This document shows, piece by piece, positions 23,373 to 30,583 of a stretch of DNA of 32,131 nt. The stretch is from assembly GCA_041477815.1 (NCBI GenBank), contig JBGOUV010000020.1:1-32131 (forward strand), read 5' to 3'. The stretch comes from JBGOUV01 sp041477815. GTDB lineage: Bacteria > Acidobacteriota > Terriglobia > Bryobacterales > JACQDG01. The notes beneath the pieces were generated by a model. That model did not search any database, was not told the origin of the DNA, and saw only the letters and a list, made by a program, of their open reading frames with translations. Each line of letters begins with the position of its first letter. Position 1 is the first letter of the stretch. Made by a program: the position numbers and the translations under genes.

Positions 23373-23903
23373 ATGCCGGTGAACCGCAGAACCGCTCTGA
23401 GCCTGCTGGGGCTGGGCGTGGTGTCGTCGCGCCTGGAGGCGGCCCACCAGCACCTGGCCGCGCTGCAGGCCAGTCCCCAAACGTATCGGCTGCAGTTTTT
23501 CACCCCGCAGGAGTACGCCCTGGTGGACCAGGTGGCGGAGATGATCCTCCCGGCCGACGACCGTTCGCCGGGGGCCCACGAAGCCCAGGTAGGGTACTAC
23601 ATCGACCTGCTGGCAGCCCACAGCTCCGCGGCGGCGAAGGCCGACTGGAAGGCGCGCCTGGCCGCGTTCGAGAAGCTGGCGGTGGCGCAGGGCGGCGATC
23701 AGGCGGCGGCGCTGCGGGCGGTGGCGTCTCAGGAAAACAATCCCGGCTCTCCGGCCGAACACTTCTTTGTCGACATGAAGAAGGCCACTCTCTTCGGTTA
23801 CTACACCAGCCGGATCGGGTTGCTGCAGGAGCTGGGTTACAAGGGCAACGAGGCGCTGGCCAATTTCCCCGGATGCACGCACCCGCCGGGAACCCATCGA
23901 TGA
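23373..23903 (+). CDS. Gluconate 2-dehydrogenase subunit 3-like protein (GMC partner) with Tat signal
   Basis: 176 residues. The N-terminus NRRTALSLLGLGVVSSRLEA is a Tat-type leader. The body shows the family pattern of this small subunit: QFFTPQEYALVDQVAEMILP, then ADDRSPGAHEAQVGYYIDLL, and near the end FFVDMKKATLFGYYTS. In characterised enzymes this subunit is needed for folding and export of the cofactor-loaded large subunit. A GGGGAAG stretch upstream serves as ribosome site, and the TGA overlaps the ATG of the RidA-like gene (ATGA, 23900-23903). Confidence 0.88.
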   Translation: MPVNRRTALSLLGLGVVSSRLEAAHQHLAALQASPQTYRLQFFTPQEYALVDQVAEMILPADDRSPGAHEAQVGYYIDLLAAHSSAAAKADWKARLAAFEKLAVAQGGDQAAALRAVASQENNPGSPAEHFFVDMKKATLFGYYTSRIGLLQELGYKGNEALANFPGCTHPPGTHR

Positions 23904-24928
23904 TAACGCCGATCGCGCTGGCTGCCGTACTGCTGCTGCCGCCGGTAGTGGTGGTTGATACTCCCCGGCTGGTGTTTCATGTCTCTCCCCTCACCGCCAC
24001 GGGTGACCTGACGCACCAGACCCGCACCGCGCTCCAGTCTCTACTGCGGAAGTCCGGCGGCGCCCCTATCGTGAAACTGCGGGCCTTCGTCACTGAGCCC
24101 GGACCGGCGGACGGCGTTAAGGCGGCGGTGGACCGGGTGGTCTCCAAACGCCGGATGCAGCCACCGGTGCTGACGGTGGTGCGGGTCGGAGGCCTGCCCC
24201 TCGACGGCGCGAAGGTCGTACTGGAGTCAACGGCGCTGGCCAAGCGCGCTGTGAACCCGCAGGGGTTGGCGTGGGTCGCGGGCCAGCCGGCCTCCACCGA
24301 GAAGCCGGTGCCGGAGATGGCCCCGCTGATCGAGCAGTCCATCGCGGCTTTGCGGACGGCCCACAGCGGGGCCGGCCTGGAAGCAAAGGACATTCTGCGG
24401 GTGACGTGTTTTGTGAGCTCGCTGGCCGACATCGGCGCGGTCAGGAGCCGGATCGCGAGAGCCTTCCCGCAGGCGGCGGCGAACTACGTACAGCTGCAGC
24501 GCCCGGCTGCGCGCGGGCTGGTGGAGTGCGAAACGGCCGGCCGTTTGCGGGCCCCGCCGGGGGAGGCTTTGAAGCTGGTGAATCCGGAGGGCCTTCCCAA
24601 GTCTCCCAACTACTCGCACGTCGCCCTAGTAGGGGCCTCGCGGGTGGCCCTCACGGGGCAGCAGATCGTGGGGGGCTTAGAGGATTCCGCGGCGCGCGTG
24701 GCGTTCGAGGAGATGGCTAAGGCCCTTGAACAGGCGGGCGCGTCCATCAAGAATGTGGCTATGTCCGGCCTCTACCCGGTGTCGCCGGCCGCCTCCGATC
24801 TGGCGCGCAAGATCCGCTTTGAGTTTTACGACCGCTCGCGCCCGCCGGCCAGCACGATGCTGGTGTTTGCAGGCTTGCCGGCGGAGGGCGCCTCCTTCGC
24901 TATAGACATCGTGGCGCCGGTCCGGTAG
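23900..24928 (+). CDS. Exported protein with three tandem RidA/YjgF-like domains
   Basis: The ATG at 23900 overlaps the preceding stop (ATGA) and begins a signal-like hydrophobic stretch (ITPIALAAVLLLPPVVVV); an upstream in-frame start at 23873 lacks this logic. The 342-residue product appears to hold three RidA folds in a row: about 22-113 (LVFHVSPL, LLRKSGGAPIVKLRAFV), 119-215 (GLAWVAGQPAS, AKDILRVTCFVSSLADI) and 225-339 (VALTGQQIVGG, LEQAGASIKNVAMSGLYPVSP). RidA proteins are homotrimers that hydrolyse reactive enamines and imines. By eye, the position of the catalytic Arg is non-Arg in all three, so deaminase activity is doubtful. It is the last gene of the GMC operon, and its role there is unknown. 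Confidence 0.75.
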   Translation: MITPIALAAVLLLPPVVVVDTPRLVFHVSPLTATGDLTHQTRTALQSLLRKSGGAPIVKLRAFVTEPGPADGVKAAVDRVVSKRRMQPPVLTVVRVGGLPLDGAKVVLESTALAKRAVNPQGLAWVAGQPASTEKPVPEMAPLIEQSIAALRTAHSGAGLEAKDILRVTCFVSSLADIGAVRSRIARAFPQAAANYVQLQRPAARGLVECETAGRLRAPPGEALKLVNPEGLPKSPNYSHVALVGASRVALTGQQIVGGLEDSAARVAFEEMAKALEQAGASIKNVAMSGLYPVSPAASDLARKIRFEFYDRSRPPASTMLVFAGLPAEGASFAIDIVAPVR

Positions 24929-24935
24929 GTCCCCA

Positions 24936-25013
24936 CCGCAATTCACCACCAAGACACCAAGAACACCAAGAACCCTGGTTCTCTTGGTGTTCTTGGTGTC
25001 TTGGTGAATTGCG
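24936..25013. terminator. Long near-perfect hairpin between convergent genes
   Basis: The left arm (from CCGCAATTCACC at 24936) and the right arm (ending GGTGAATTGCGG at 25013) are reverse complements over about 36 bp, broken by a 3-base insertion near 24948-24950 and a 2-base bulge at 24981-24982, with a tiny loop at 24975-24976. Within each arm the words ACACCAAG and CACCAAGA recur. It lies between the RidA-like gene and the Oar-like receptor gene, both ending here, so a two-way terminator is likely. Similar CACCAAGACAC-type repeats are, from memory, scattered in Acidobacteria and Planctomycetes. Confidence 0.7.
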
Positions 25014-25018
25014 GGGGG

Positions 25019-28000
25019 TTAAAACTCCACCTTCAACCCGAACTGCAGGATGCGTGGTCCGGAATCTACGGTGGTGATCCTCCCAAACGCGCTGCCGCCT
25101 ACGCTGCGGTCCGGCAGGCCTAACTGCGGCCGGTTGAAGGCATTGAAGAACTCGGTCCGGAAATTCAGCTTGGCGCTCTCGCGGAACTTTAGGGGTACGC
25201 TGCGGGAGATACTGAGGTCGGTGTTATAGAAAGCCGGCCCGCGAAGCACGTTGCGGCCGAGCGTGCCGTAGGTGCCGGGCGCCGGCTGCACTACCGCGGT
25301 GGTATCGAAATACCTGGCGATCTGCTCGCCCCGGCTGCGGCCGCTCGGCAGGAACAGGTTCCCCACCAGGTCCGGGTAGGGGCTGCCCGCTCCGGCCGCG
25401 CGGTCGCCGGAGCTGGAAAGGCTGAACGGCCTCCCCGACTGCAGCGTCACGATGCCGCTCATCTGCCAGCCGCCGAGTATCGCCGCGACCGGCTTGGAGG
25501 CGAGGGACTTCCCGGGCAGGTCCCAGACAAAGGACGTGACCAGGCGGTGCGGGTGATCGTTGTCGGCCACGCCGCGCGTGCTGAAGAAGTTGAACGGGTT
25601 GGGAATGATGTTGTCCAGCACGTTGTTGTTCCGCGAGTTGTAGTCGATGTTCTTCGACCACGTGTAGCTCAGCAGCACGCTGAAACCCTTGCTGTAACGC
25701 TTGTTCAGCGAGGTTTGCAGCGAGTTGTAGATCTGATTATGTCCGGTGAAGAGGGTCATAATCCTCTGGTACTTCGACCGGGGCCGCCGCGCGTCGATAG
25801 TGGCCTGGTTTTGGGCGAGGGTCCGGGAGAAATCGTAGATCGGCGCGTTCTGGTCGGCATCGGCCATCAGGTGCGTAGCCTTGGTTCCGACATAGCCCAG
25901 GCGCAGCAGCCAGTCCGACCGGAGCTTGCGCTCAATGGTCAGGTTCCAGTTCTGCACATACGCCTGGATGAACTTGGATTCGAGGGCCGTGGTATCGAAC
26001 GGGATTTGAAACGGCGTCTTGGGATCGAAGTCCCCGGAAAACGGAAACAGGTTGAAGTTCTCGCGGCCGCGGTAGGGATCGTCGAAGTTGCCGTCGTTGA
26101 ACTGCACCAGGAAGCTGAACGGGGTCTGGGCGTTCATGTTATTGAGCAGCCACATCTCCGGGGTATCGTAAAAGATGCCGTAGCCGCCGCGAATGCTGGT
26201 GGACCCGTCGCCCTTCACATCCCAAGCGAAGCCGAAGCGGGGGCCCAGGTTGTTGAGATCCGAGCCCGTGCCGGCTTTAGGAACGGTAAACCCGGACACG
26301 TTGTCGCCGGGGAAGAACAGTCCGGGAGGCGCGTTGACGAAATGCGGCGAGACGGTGCCCTTGGCGTATTCCTCGGGGCGGAACTGCATGCTGCGGTCCT
26401 TCAGGTCGGTGATGGGGGTGTAGGGCTCCCAACGTATGCCGAAGTTCAGGGTCAGACGGGACGAGAGGCGGAACGTATCGCCGCCGTAGAAGCCCTGGTA
26501 GTGGTGGCGGCGGAACTCAATCTCGCCGTTCGATTGCCGGAACTGCGACATGGCGCCGAGGACGTAGTCGGCCTGGTCGAAGCCGCTGAACCGGCCGTTG
26601 AACCGGTAGAGTCCAGAGCCGTTGAATACATTGTATTCATTGTATCGGGAGGTCATCAGCTCCGCGCCCCAGAGGAAATTGTGGCGGCCCCGGGTCCAGC
26701 GCCAGGAATGGGTGAACTCGAAGTTGGTGCGGGCGAAAATTGCCGGGCGGGTGGTACTGAGGCTTAGCCCGCTGGTGCCGTTGATCGCGAGGTCGATCTC
26801 CTTGGAAGAGGGGTGTATCTTCACGCCGAGATCGGCAATCGACACGGGGAAATCCATGGTGCGGTTGCCCACCTCGCGGGCCATCGTGAAATGCGTATCG
26901 GCCACCAGCGTGGCGCCGGGGATGTAGGTGTAGCCCACCGTGGCGTTCTTCGTGTACGCCGAAAGCCCCCGCCGCTGGGAATGGATGTTATTGGGGATCA
27001 TCAAACGCGGGTTGAGAAAATCCTGGTGGAAATAGCGGCCGATGAAGCTGTGCTTCATGTTGAGCCGGTAATCGCCGCGTATCACCTCCTCGTCGGTATC
27101 TTCCTTGGAGAACAGGCCGAAACGGGTGAAGCCGTCGGCGTCGGGGAGCGGAGAGTATTTCAGCAAAGCCTGGGCGGCGGGCGACAACCGCGACTGGGGA
27201 ATGACGTTGCGAGGGAAAGGGTCTCCATTGAGCGGGTCGCGGACGACGATGGGGGGATTGCGCGAGAGAAGCGAGGAAAAATCCCCGGTGCGGAAGGGGG
27301 CGGGCATGGTGAGCTGGCTGGTGCCGCCGGCCAGGCTGCGCAGCCAGGTGCGCTGGTAGCCGCCGAACAGGAATAACTTGTCCTTCAACACCGGACCGCC
27401 CACCGTGAAGCCGCCCTGGTTGCGCTTCAATTGATCGGGCAAGCGGGAGAAGAATCCGTTGGCGTTCGCCGCCGTGTTCCGAACAAACCAGAACGCGCCG
27501 CCGTGTAACTGGTTGGTCCCGCTCTTGGTCACGATGTTGACCGCTCCGCCGGAGCTCTTCCCGACCTCCAGACCCATGTTGGCCGTCTGCACGCTGAACT
27601 CCTGCACGGCGTCGGGAAACGGAAAGGCCAGGTTGGCGTTGAACAGGTTGTCGTTGTTGTCGCCGCCGTCGAGCGTGTACTTGATGTTGTTCTGCCGCGA
27701 GCCGTTGACTGAAAGCTCCTTGCTGCCACGGGCCGAATAGGAGCTGCCGTCGACGTCGCCGTTGACCCCGGTAGCCGCCTGCACGCCGGGTACGAGCAGG
27801 GTGAGGTCGGCCAGGTTGCGGCCGTTCAGCGGCAGGTCCACTACGCGCTTGGTGTCGACCGTTTCCTTCAAGGTGGCGTTGCTGGTCTCGACGGCCACCG
27901 CGGAAGCTTCTACGTTCACGATGGTGGTGACGTCGCCGACCTCCAGCCTCACGTCGACACGGAGGTTGTCGTTGACCTGTAACACGATGCCGGTCTGCTC

Positions 28001-28273
28001 GGATTTCTTGAACCCGGCCTGCTCCACCGAAATCCTGTACTCTCCGACCGGCAGCACGGCAAATAAGAACTGCCCTTCCGAGTTGGCCTCGGCCCTCCGG
28101 ACCTGGTTGGTGGCCAGGTGGATAGCGGTGATCTTGGCGCCGGGGAGGACCGCGCCCTGGCTGTCCACCACGCTGCCGTAGATGCCGGCCGAACCTCGTT
28201 GCTGGGCGTGGAGGGCGAGGGTGGTCAGAGTCAAGAAGAGAGTCAGGAACAGCTTTCTATTAGTTGCTGGCAT
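25019..28273 (-). CDS. Oar-type TonB-dependent receptor with carboxypeptidase-like domain
   Basis: 1084 residues from the ATG at 28273, preceded by a GAGG Shine-Dalgarno; an in-frame alternative ten codons upstream lacks support. The signal peptide is RKLFLTLFLTLTTLALHA. Residues about 20-110 form a carboxypeptidase-regulatory-like domain (GIYGSVVDSQGAVLPGAKIT). The plug has VVDLPLNGRNLADLTLLVPG, KYTLDGGDNNDNLFN and GGAVNIVTKSGTNQLHGGAF. The large barrel includes NNLGPRFGFAWDVKGDGSTS, and the protein ends in Phe. This paralogue group is greatly expanded in Solibacteres and probably imports large or polymeric carbon sources. It is transcribed alone from a predicted promoter at 28294-28322. Confidence 0.92.
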   Translation of the reverse strand: MPATNRKLFLTLFLTLTTLALHAQQRGSAGIYGSVVDSQGAVLPGAKITAIHLATNQVRRAEANSEGQFLFAVLPVGEYRISVEQAGFKKSEQTGIVLQVNDNLRVDVRLEVGDVTTIVNVEASAVAVETSNATLKETVDTKRVVDLPLNGRNLADLTLLVPGVQAATGVNGDVDGSSYSARGSKELSVNGSRQNNIKYTLDGGDNNDNLFNANLAFPFPDAVQEFSVQTANMGLEVGKSSGGAVNIVTKSGTNQLHGGAFWFVRNTAANANGFFSRLPDQLKRNQGGFTVGGPVLKDKLFLFGGYQRTWLRSLAGGTSQLTMPAPFRTGDFSSLLSRNPPIVVRDPLNGDPFPRNVIPQSRLSPAAQALLKYSPLPDADGFTRFGLFSKEDTDEEVIRGDYRLNMKHSFIGRYFHQDFLNPRLMIPNNIHSQRRGLSAYTKNATVGYTYIPGATLVADTHFTMAREVGNRTMDFPVSIADLGVKIHPSSKEIDLAINGTSGLSLSTTRPAIFARTNFEFTHSWRWTRGRHNFLWGAELMTSRYNEYNVFNGSGLYRFNGRFSGFDQADYVLGAMSQFRQSNGEIEFRRHHYQGFYGGDTFRLSSRLTLNFGIRWEPYTPITDLKDRSMQFRPEEYAKGTVSPHFVNAPPGLFFPGDNVSGFTVPKAGTGSDLNNLGPRFGFAWDVKGDGSTSIRGGYGIFYDTPEMWLLNNMNAQTPFSFLVQFNDGNFDDPYRGRENFNLFPFSGDFDPKTPFQIPFDTTALESKFIQAYVQNWNLTIERKLRSDWLLRLGYVGTKATHLMADADQNAPIYDFSRTLAQNQATIDARRPRSKYQRIMTLFTGHNQIYNSLQTSLNKRYSKGFSVLLSYTWSKNIDYNSRNNNVLDNIIPNPFNFFSTRGVADNDHPHRLVTSFVWDLPGKSLASKPVAAILGGWQMSGIVTLQSGRPFSLSSSGDRAAGAGSPYPDLVGNLFLPSGRSRGEQIARYFDTTAVVQPAPGTYGTLGRNVLRGPAFYNTDLSISRSVPLKFRESAKLNFRTEFFNAFNRPQLGLPDRSVGGSAFGRITTVDSGPRILQFGLKVEF

Positions 28274-28293
28274 AGAGACGACCTCGTGATCGT

Positions 28294-28322
28294 AGTAGAC
28301 CATTACGGGGCGTTTAGGTCAA
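28294..28322 (-). promoter_or_regulatory. Predicted promoter of the Oar-type receptor gene
   Basis: Minus-strand TTGACC (28322-28317) and TCTACT (28299-28294) are 17 bases apart. This gives a leader of about 14 bases with GAGG ahead of the ATG at 28273. Confidence 0.4.
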
Positions 28323-28334
28323 GCGCTTTCGCCG

Positions 28335-28988
28335 CTAGGGTTTTCTCAACGGGGCCACGCTGACTTCCTTGAAGTACAGCACGGCGCGCTCGTCGTGGTT
28401 TTGGATGCCGATGTAGCCGGACTCGGGGCGGGGGCGGCGCTCGGGCTCGTAGGACTTGGTCCGCTCGGGGACCGGGGACACGCCGTCGTAGTCGGTGACC
28501 TTCACGCCGTTGACGTGGACGATGGTGCGGAGGCCGTCCAGCGTGATGTCGAGGGTGTTCCACTCCCCGGCGGGATTGGAGGGACGGGCCAGCGCCTTGG
28601 TCATCGAATAAAGCACGCCGGTGCAGTGCCAATCGTTGTCGCGGTCGTCGATCTGGACCTCGATGCCATAGTGGATGGCGTCCCGCTCCGTCTGGGGCTC
28701 GTTGGGGATGCGGATGAAGATGCCCGAGTTACCGTCCGGGGCGCTCATCTTATAAACCACGCGGAGCTTGGCGTTGCCGATCTTCTCGTGATACCAGAGC
28801 ATCCCCTTGACGCCCTGAGTACGGATCATACCGTCTTCGACGCGGAAGCTTTCGTGGTCGACCCAGGACCAGCCGGTGAGGTCCCGCCCGTTGAACAACG
28901 GGCGGGAATTTGAGGATTTGAGGATTTGAGGATTTGAGAATTGCGGGAAGAGCGCGGCGGTGGCGAGTAGGGCGGTTCGGCGTGTCAT
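28335..28988 (-). CDS. DUF1080 / 3-keto-disaccharide hydrolase-domain protein, second copy
   Basis: 217 residues from the ATG at 28988, whose ATGA overlaps the stop of the DegT-type gene. The N-terminus TRRTALLATAALF looks like a Tat or Sec leader. Domain landmarks are RPLFNGRDLTGWSW, SAPDGNSGIFIRIPNE, IEVQIDDRDND, GEWNTLDITLDG and the terminal SGYIGIQNHDERAVLYFKEV. It is shorter than the other DUF1080 protein in this window and belongs to the branch with GNSGIFIR. The region coding residues 17-27 consists of an 8-bp tandem repeat (28908-28939), so slippage would shift the frame just after the leader. The coupling to an exported aminotransferase gene is unusual. Confidence 0.86.
   Translation of the reverse strand: MTRRTALLATAALFPQFSNPQILKSSNSRPLFNGRDLTGWSWVDHESFRVEDGMIRTQGVKGMLWYHEKIGNAKLRVVYKMSAPDGNSGIFIRIPNEPQTERDAIHYGIEVQIDDRDNDWHCTGVLYSMTKALARPSNPAGEWNTLDITLDGLRTIVHVNGVKVTDYDGVSPVPERTKSYEPERRPRPESGYIGIQNHDERAVLYFKEVSVAPLRKP
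28883..28906. repeat. Perfect 11-bp hairpin inside the DUF1080 gene
   Basis: CCCGCCCGTTG (28883-28893) and CAACGGGCGGG (28896-28906) are exact reverse complements around AA. The stem lies over the codons for RPLFNGR, directly beside the octanucleotide repeat. Confidence 0.8.
28908..28939 (-). repeat. Octanucleotide tandem repeat in the 5' part of a CDS
   Basis: ATTTGAGG (plus strand) occurs three times without error at 28908-28931, plus a fourth copy with one mismatch (28932-28939). Eight is not a multiple of three, so loss or gain of a unit would throw the DUF1080 gene out of frame. It is a candidate phase-variable site, though the copy number is low. Confidence 0.85.
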
Positions 28989-30349
28989 GAGATTAGCTTC
29001 TGCCGGTTTTCGTAGATTTTCACGATCGCGTTGGCGATGTCGTCCATGTCCTGCCGGGCGCCGAGCAGCCATCCCTGATGGAAGCCGACGGTCTCTCCGA
29101 CCAGCCGGTCCGATTCGGGGCACTCGTTGTCGGCCTGGTGGCCGGCGAGCTTCTTCTTCGCATAGATTCTCTGGTAGGCCTTGGACCGGAAGGCGTCCTC
29201 GAGAAATCCCTCTTTGTTCATGGGCTTGCCTTCGATGACCCCCAGACCGGCACTGAGCCGAATGCCCTCCGCGCGCATCGCAGCCATGAACCTGTCGCGG
29301 GACAGCCCCTCGAACTGCTCCTTCTGGTACCGAAAGCCGTAATAGTAGAAGGCGGTCCGGGTCACTTCCGGGTGGTCCGTCCGGGGAACGATTCCCGGTA
29401 TCTGTTGGAGTTTCGCGCCGAGGTAGGCGGCGTTGTCGCTGCGCCGCTTGGATTCCTCCTCGAAGGTGTCCATCTGCGTCATGAGAATCGACGCCTGGTA
29501 CTCCGCCATGCGGCACTTGCTCGCCACGATGGGGTGACCTTCGTGGTTTCTGGGCGCCATACTGCCGTGCGGGCGGCCCAGGTTGTGGAAGGAATAGCAA
29601 CGGTCCATCAATTTTTCGTCGTGGCCGAGAATGGCGCCACCCTCGCCGCAGGTCAGGGCCTTGCCGTTCTGAAAACTGAAGCAGCCCAGGTCTCCGAGCG
29701 TTCCGACCTTCCGGTTCTTCCATTCCCCGCCGTGCGCTTCGCAGGCGTCCTCGATCACCTTGAGGTTGTGTTTCTTGGCGATCGCGTTGATGCGGTCCAT
29801 GTCACAGATGCCGCCGATGATGTGAACCGGCAGAATGGCCACCGTGTTCCTGGTGATCTTGGCTTCGATCTTGGCGGGGTCGATTTGCCAGGTCGCCGCA
29901 TCGATATCCGCAAAGACGGGCAGGGCGTTGGCGAGCAGAATCGGATGGATGGACGCCGCAAACGTGTACGGCGTAGTGATGACCTCATCGCCCGCGCCTA
30001 TTTCGAGGCCGCGAACAGCGGTGATGATCGCGGTTGTTCCGCAGGAGGTGGCGATGCAATACTTCGCCCCCATGAGCCGGGCGAAGCGCTTCTCGGCCTC
30101 GGCCACCACCTTGGCCCGGGACCAGACGCCGCTGCGGAGGACGGGCAGGATCGCCTTCTCGTCGGCCTCGCGAAAGTTGGGCCAGCGGGGGAACGGCGCC
30201 GTCCGAACCGGCTTGCCGCCAAGAATGGCCGGAAGGCCGGCGCTGCCGTCGGTGGCCGCGGCGTAGCTTCGAGGCCGGGCGGCCAGAGCAGCAGTGCCGA
30301 TGGCCGCGGTTGTCAGGACGTCTCGACGCGTCAGTTTTCTGTTCTCCAT
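28985..30349 (-). CDS. Tat-exported DegT/DnrJ/EryC1/StrS-family aminotransferase
   Basis: 454 residues from the ATG at 30349, which has AGGAGG nine bases upstream. The N-terminus KLTRRDVLTTAAIGTAALAA is a clear twin-arginine signal, unusual for this PLP-enzyme family, whose members usually work in the cytoplasm on nucleotide-bound keto-sugars. The fold is well kept: GGKPVRTAPFPRWP, CIATSCGTTAIITAVRGLEI, GDEVITTPYTFAASIHPILL, VIEDACEAHGGEW and the Schiff-base Lys, K230, in FSFQNGKALTCGEGGAI. Tat export of a folded, cofactor-loaded enzyme would make sense. The following gene is a DUF1080 protein sharing a 4-base overlap, pointing to action on exported keto-sugars or glycosides; that is inference. 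Confidence 0.88.
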   Translation of the reverse strand: MENRKLTRRDVLTTAAIGTAALAARPRSYAAATDGSAGLPAILGGKPVRTAPFPRWPNFREADEKAILPVLRSGVWSRAKVVAEAEKRFARLMGAKYCIATSCGTTAIITAVRGLEIGAGDEVITTPYTFAASIHPILLANALPVFADIDAATWQIDPAKIEAKITRNTVAILPVHIIGGICDMDRINAIAKKHNLKVIEDACEAHGGEWKNRKVGTLGDLGCFSFQNGKALTCGEGGAILGHDEKLMDRCYSFHNLGRPHGSMAPRNHEGHPIVASKCRMAEYQASILMTQMDTFEEESKRRSDNAAYLGAKLQQIPGIVPRTDHPEVTRTAFYYYGFRYQKEQFEGLSRDRFMAAMRAEGIRLSAGLGVIEGKPMNKEGFLEDAFRSKAYQRIYAKKKLAGHQADNECPESDRLVGETVGFHQGWLLGARQDMDDIANAIVKIYENRQKLIS

Positions 30350-30358
30350 TTTCGTGTT

Positions 30359-30364
30359 CCTCCT
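30359..30364 (-). promoter_or_regulatory. Shine-Dalgarno fixing the DegT-type start
   Basis: AGGAGG on the minus strand (30364-30359), nine bases before the ATG at 30349. It excludes the longer in-frame alternative at 30385. Confidence 0.7.
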
Positions 30365-30384
30365 AACCGACTTCAGGTGAGCCA

Positions 30385-30414
30385 ATTATTCCATGCCCCG
30401 GCCCCTCGCTGCAA
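30385..30414 (-). promoter_or_regulatory. Candidate promoter of the DegT-DUF1080 pair
   Basis: Minus-strand TTGCAG (30414-30409) and AATAAT (30390-30385) are 18 bases apart and would give a leader of about 29 bases holding the AGGAGG. Confidence 0.35.
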
Positions 30415-30442
30415 CTCTAGAATGCCCCGGCTCGACGCCGAC

Positions 30443-30557
30443 GACGTGGCGCCGGCTTCAGCCAGCCGCGTCGAGACTCGTCTCGACCCCTGTCCCGTGC
30501 ACCAGCGGACGCCGAGACGAGTCTCAGCGCCGCACGCAGGAGTGCGTGCGCCACGTC
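30443..30557. repeat. Multi-hairpin palindromic element downstream of the pyrophosphatase gene
   Basis: Nested inverted repeats fill this gap. The outer arms are GACGTGGCGC (30443-30452) and GCGCCACGTC (30548-30557). A 13-bp inner stem is GAGACTCGTCTCG (about 30473-30485) with CGAGACGAGTCTC (about 30513-30525). A perfect 8-bp hairpin is CGCACGCA/TGCGTGCG (30531-30550, loop GGAG). It may be a REP/MITE-like element, a structured transcript end, or both. No coding sequence is seen in 30350-30583. Confidence 0.65.
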
Positions 30558-30583
30558 ATAGCCGCCAATAAGCTCCAATCCCC

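Noticed and set aside
29078..30571. 497-codon plus-strand open frame opposite the DegT-type gene
   Set aside because: Antisense shadow of a conserved aminotransferase; it also runs through the palindromic spacer.
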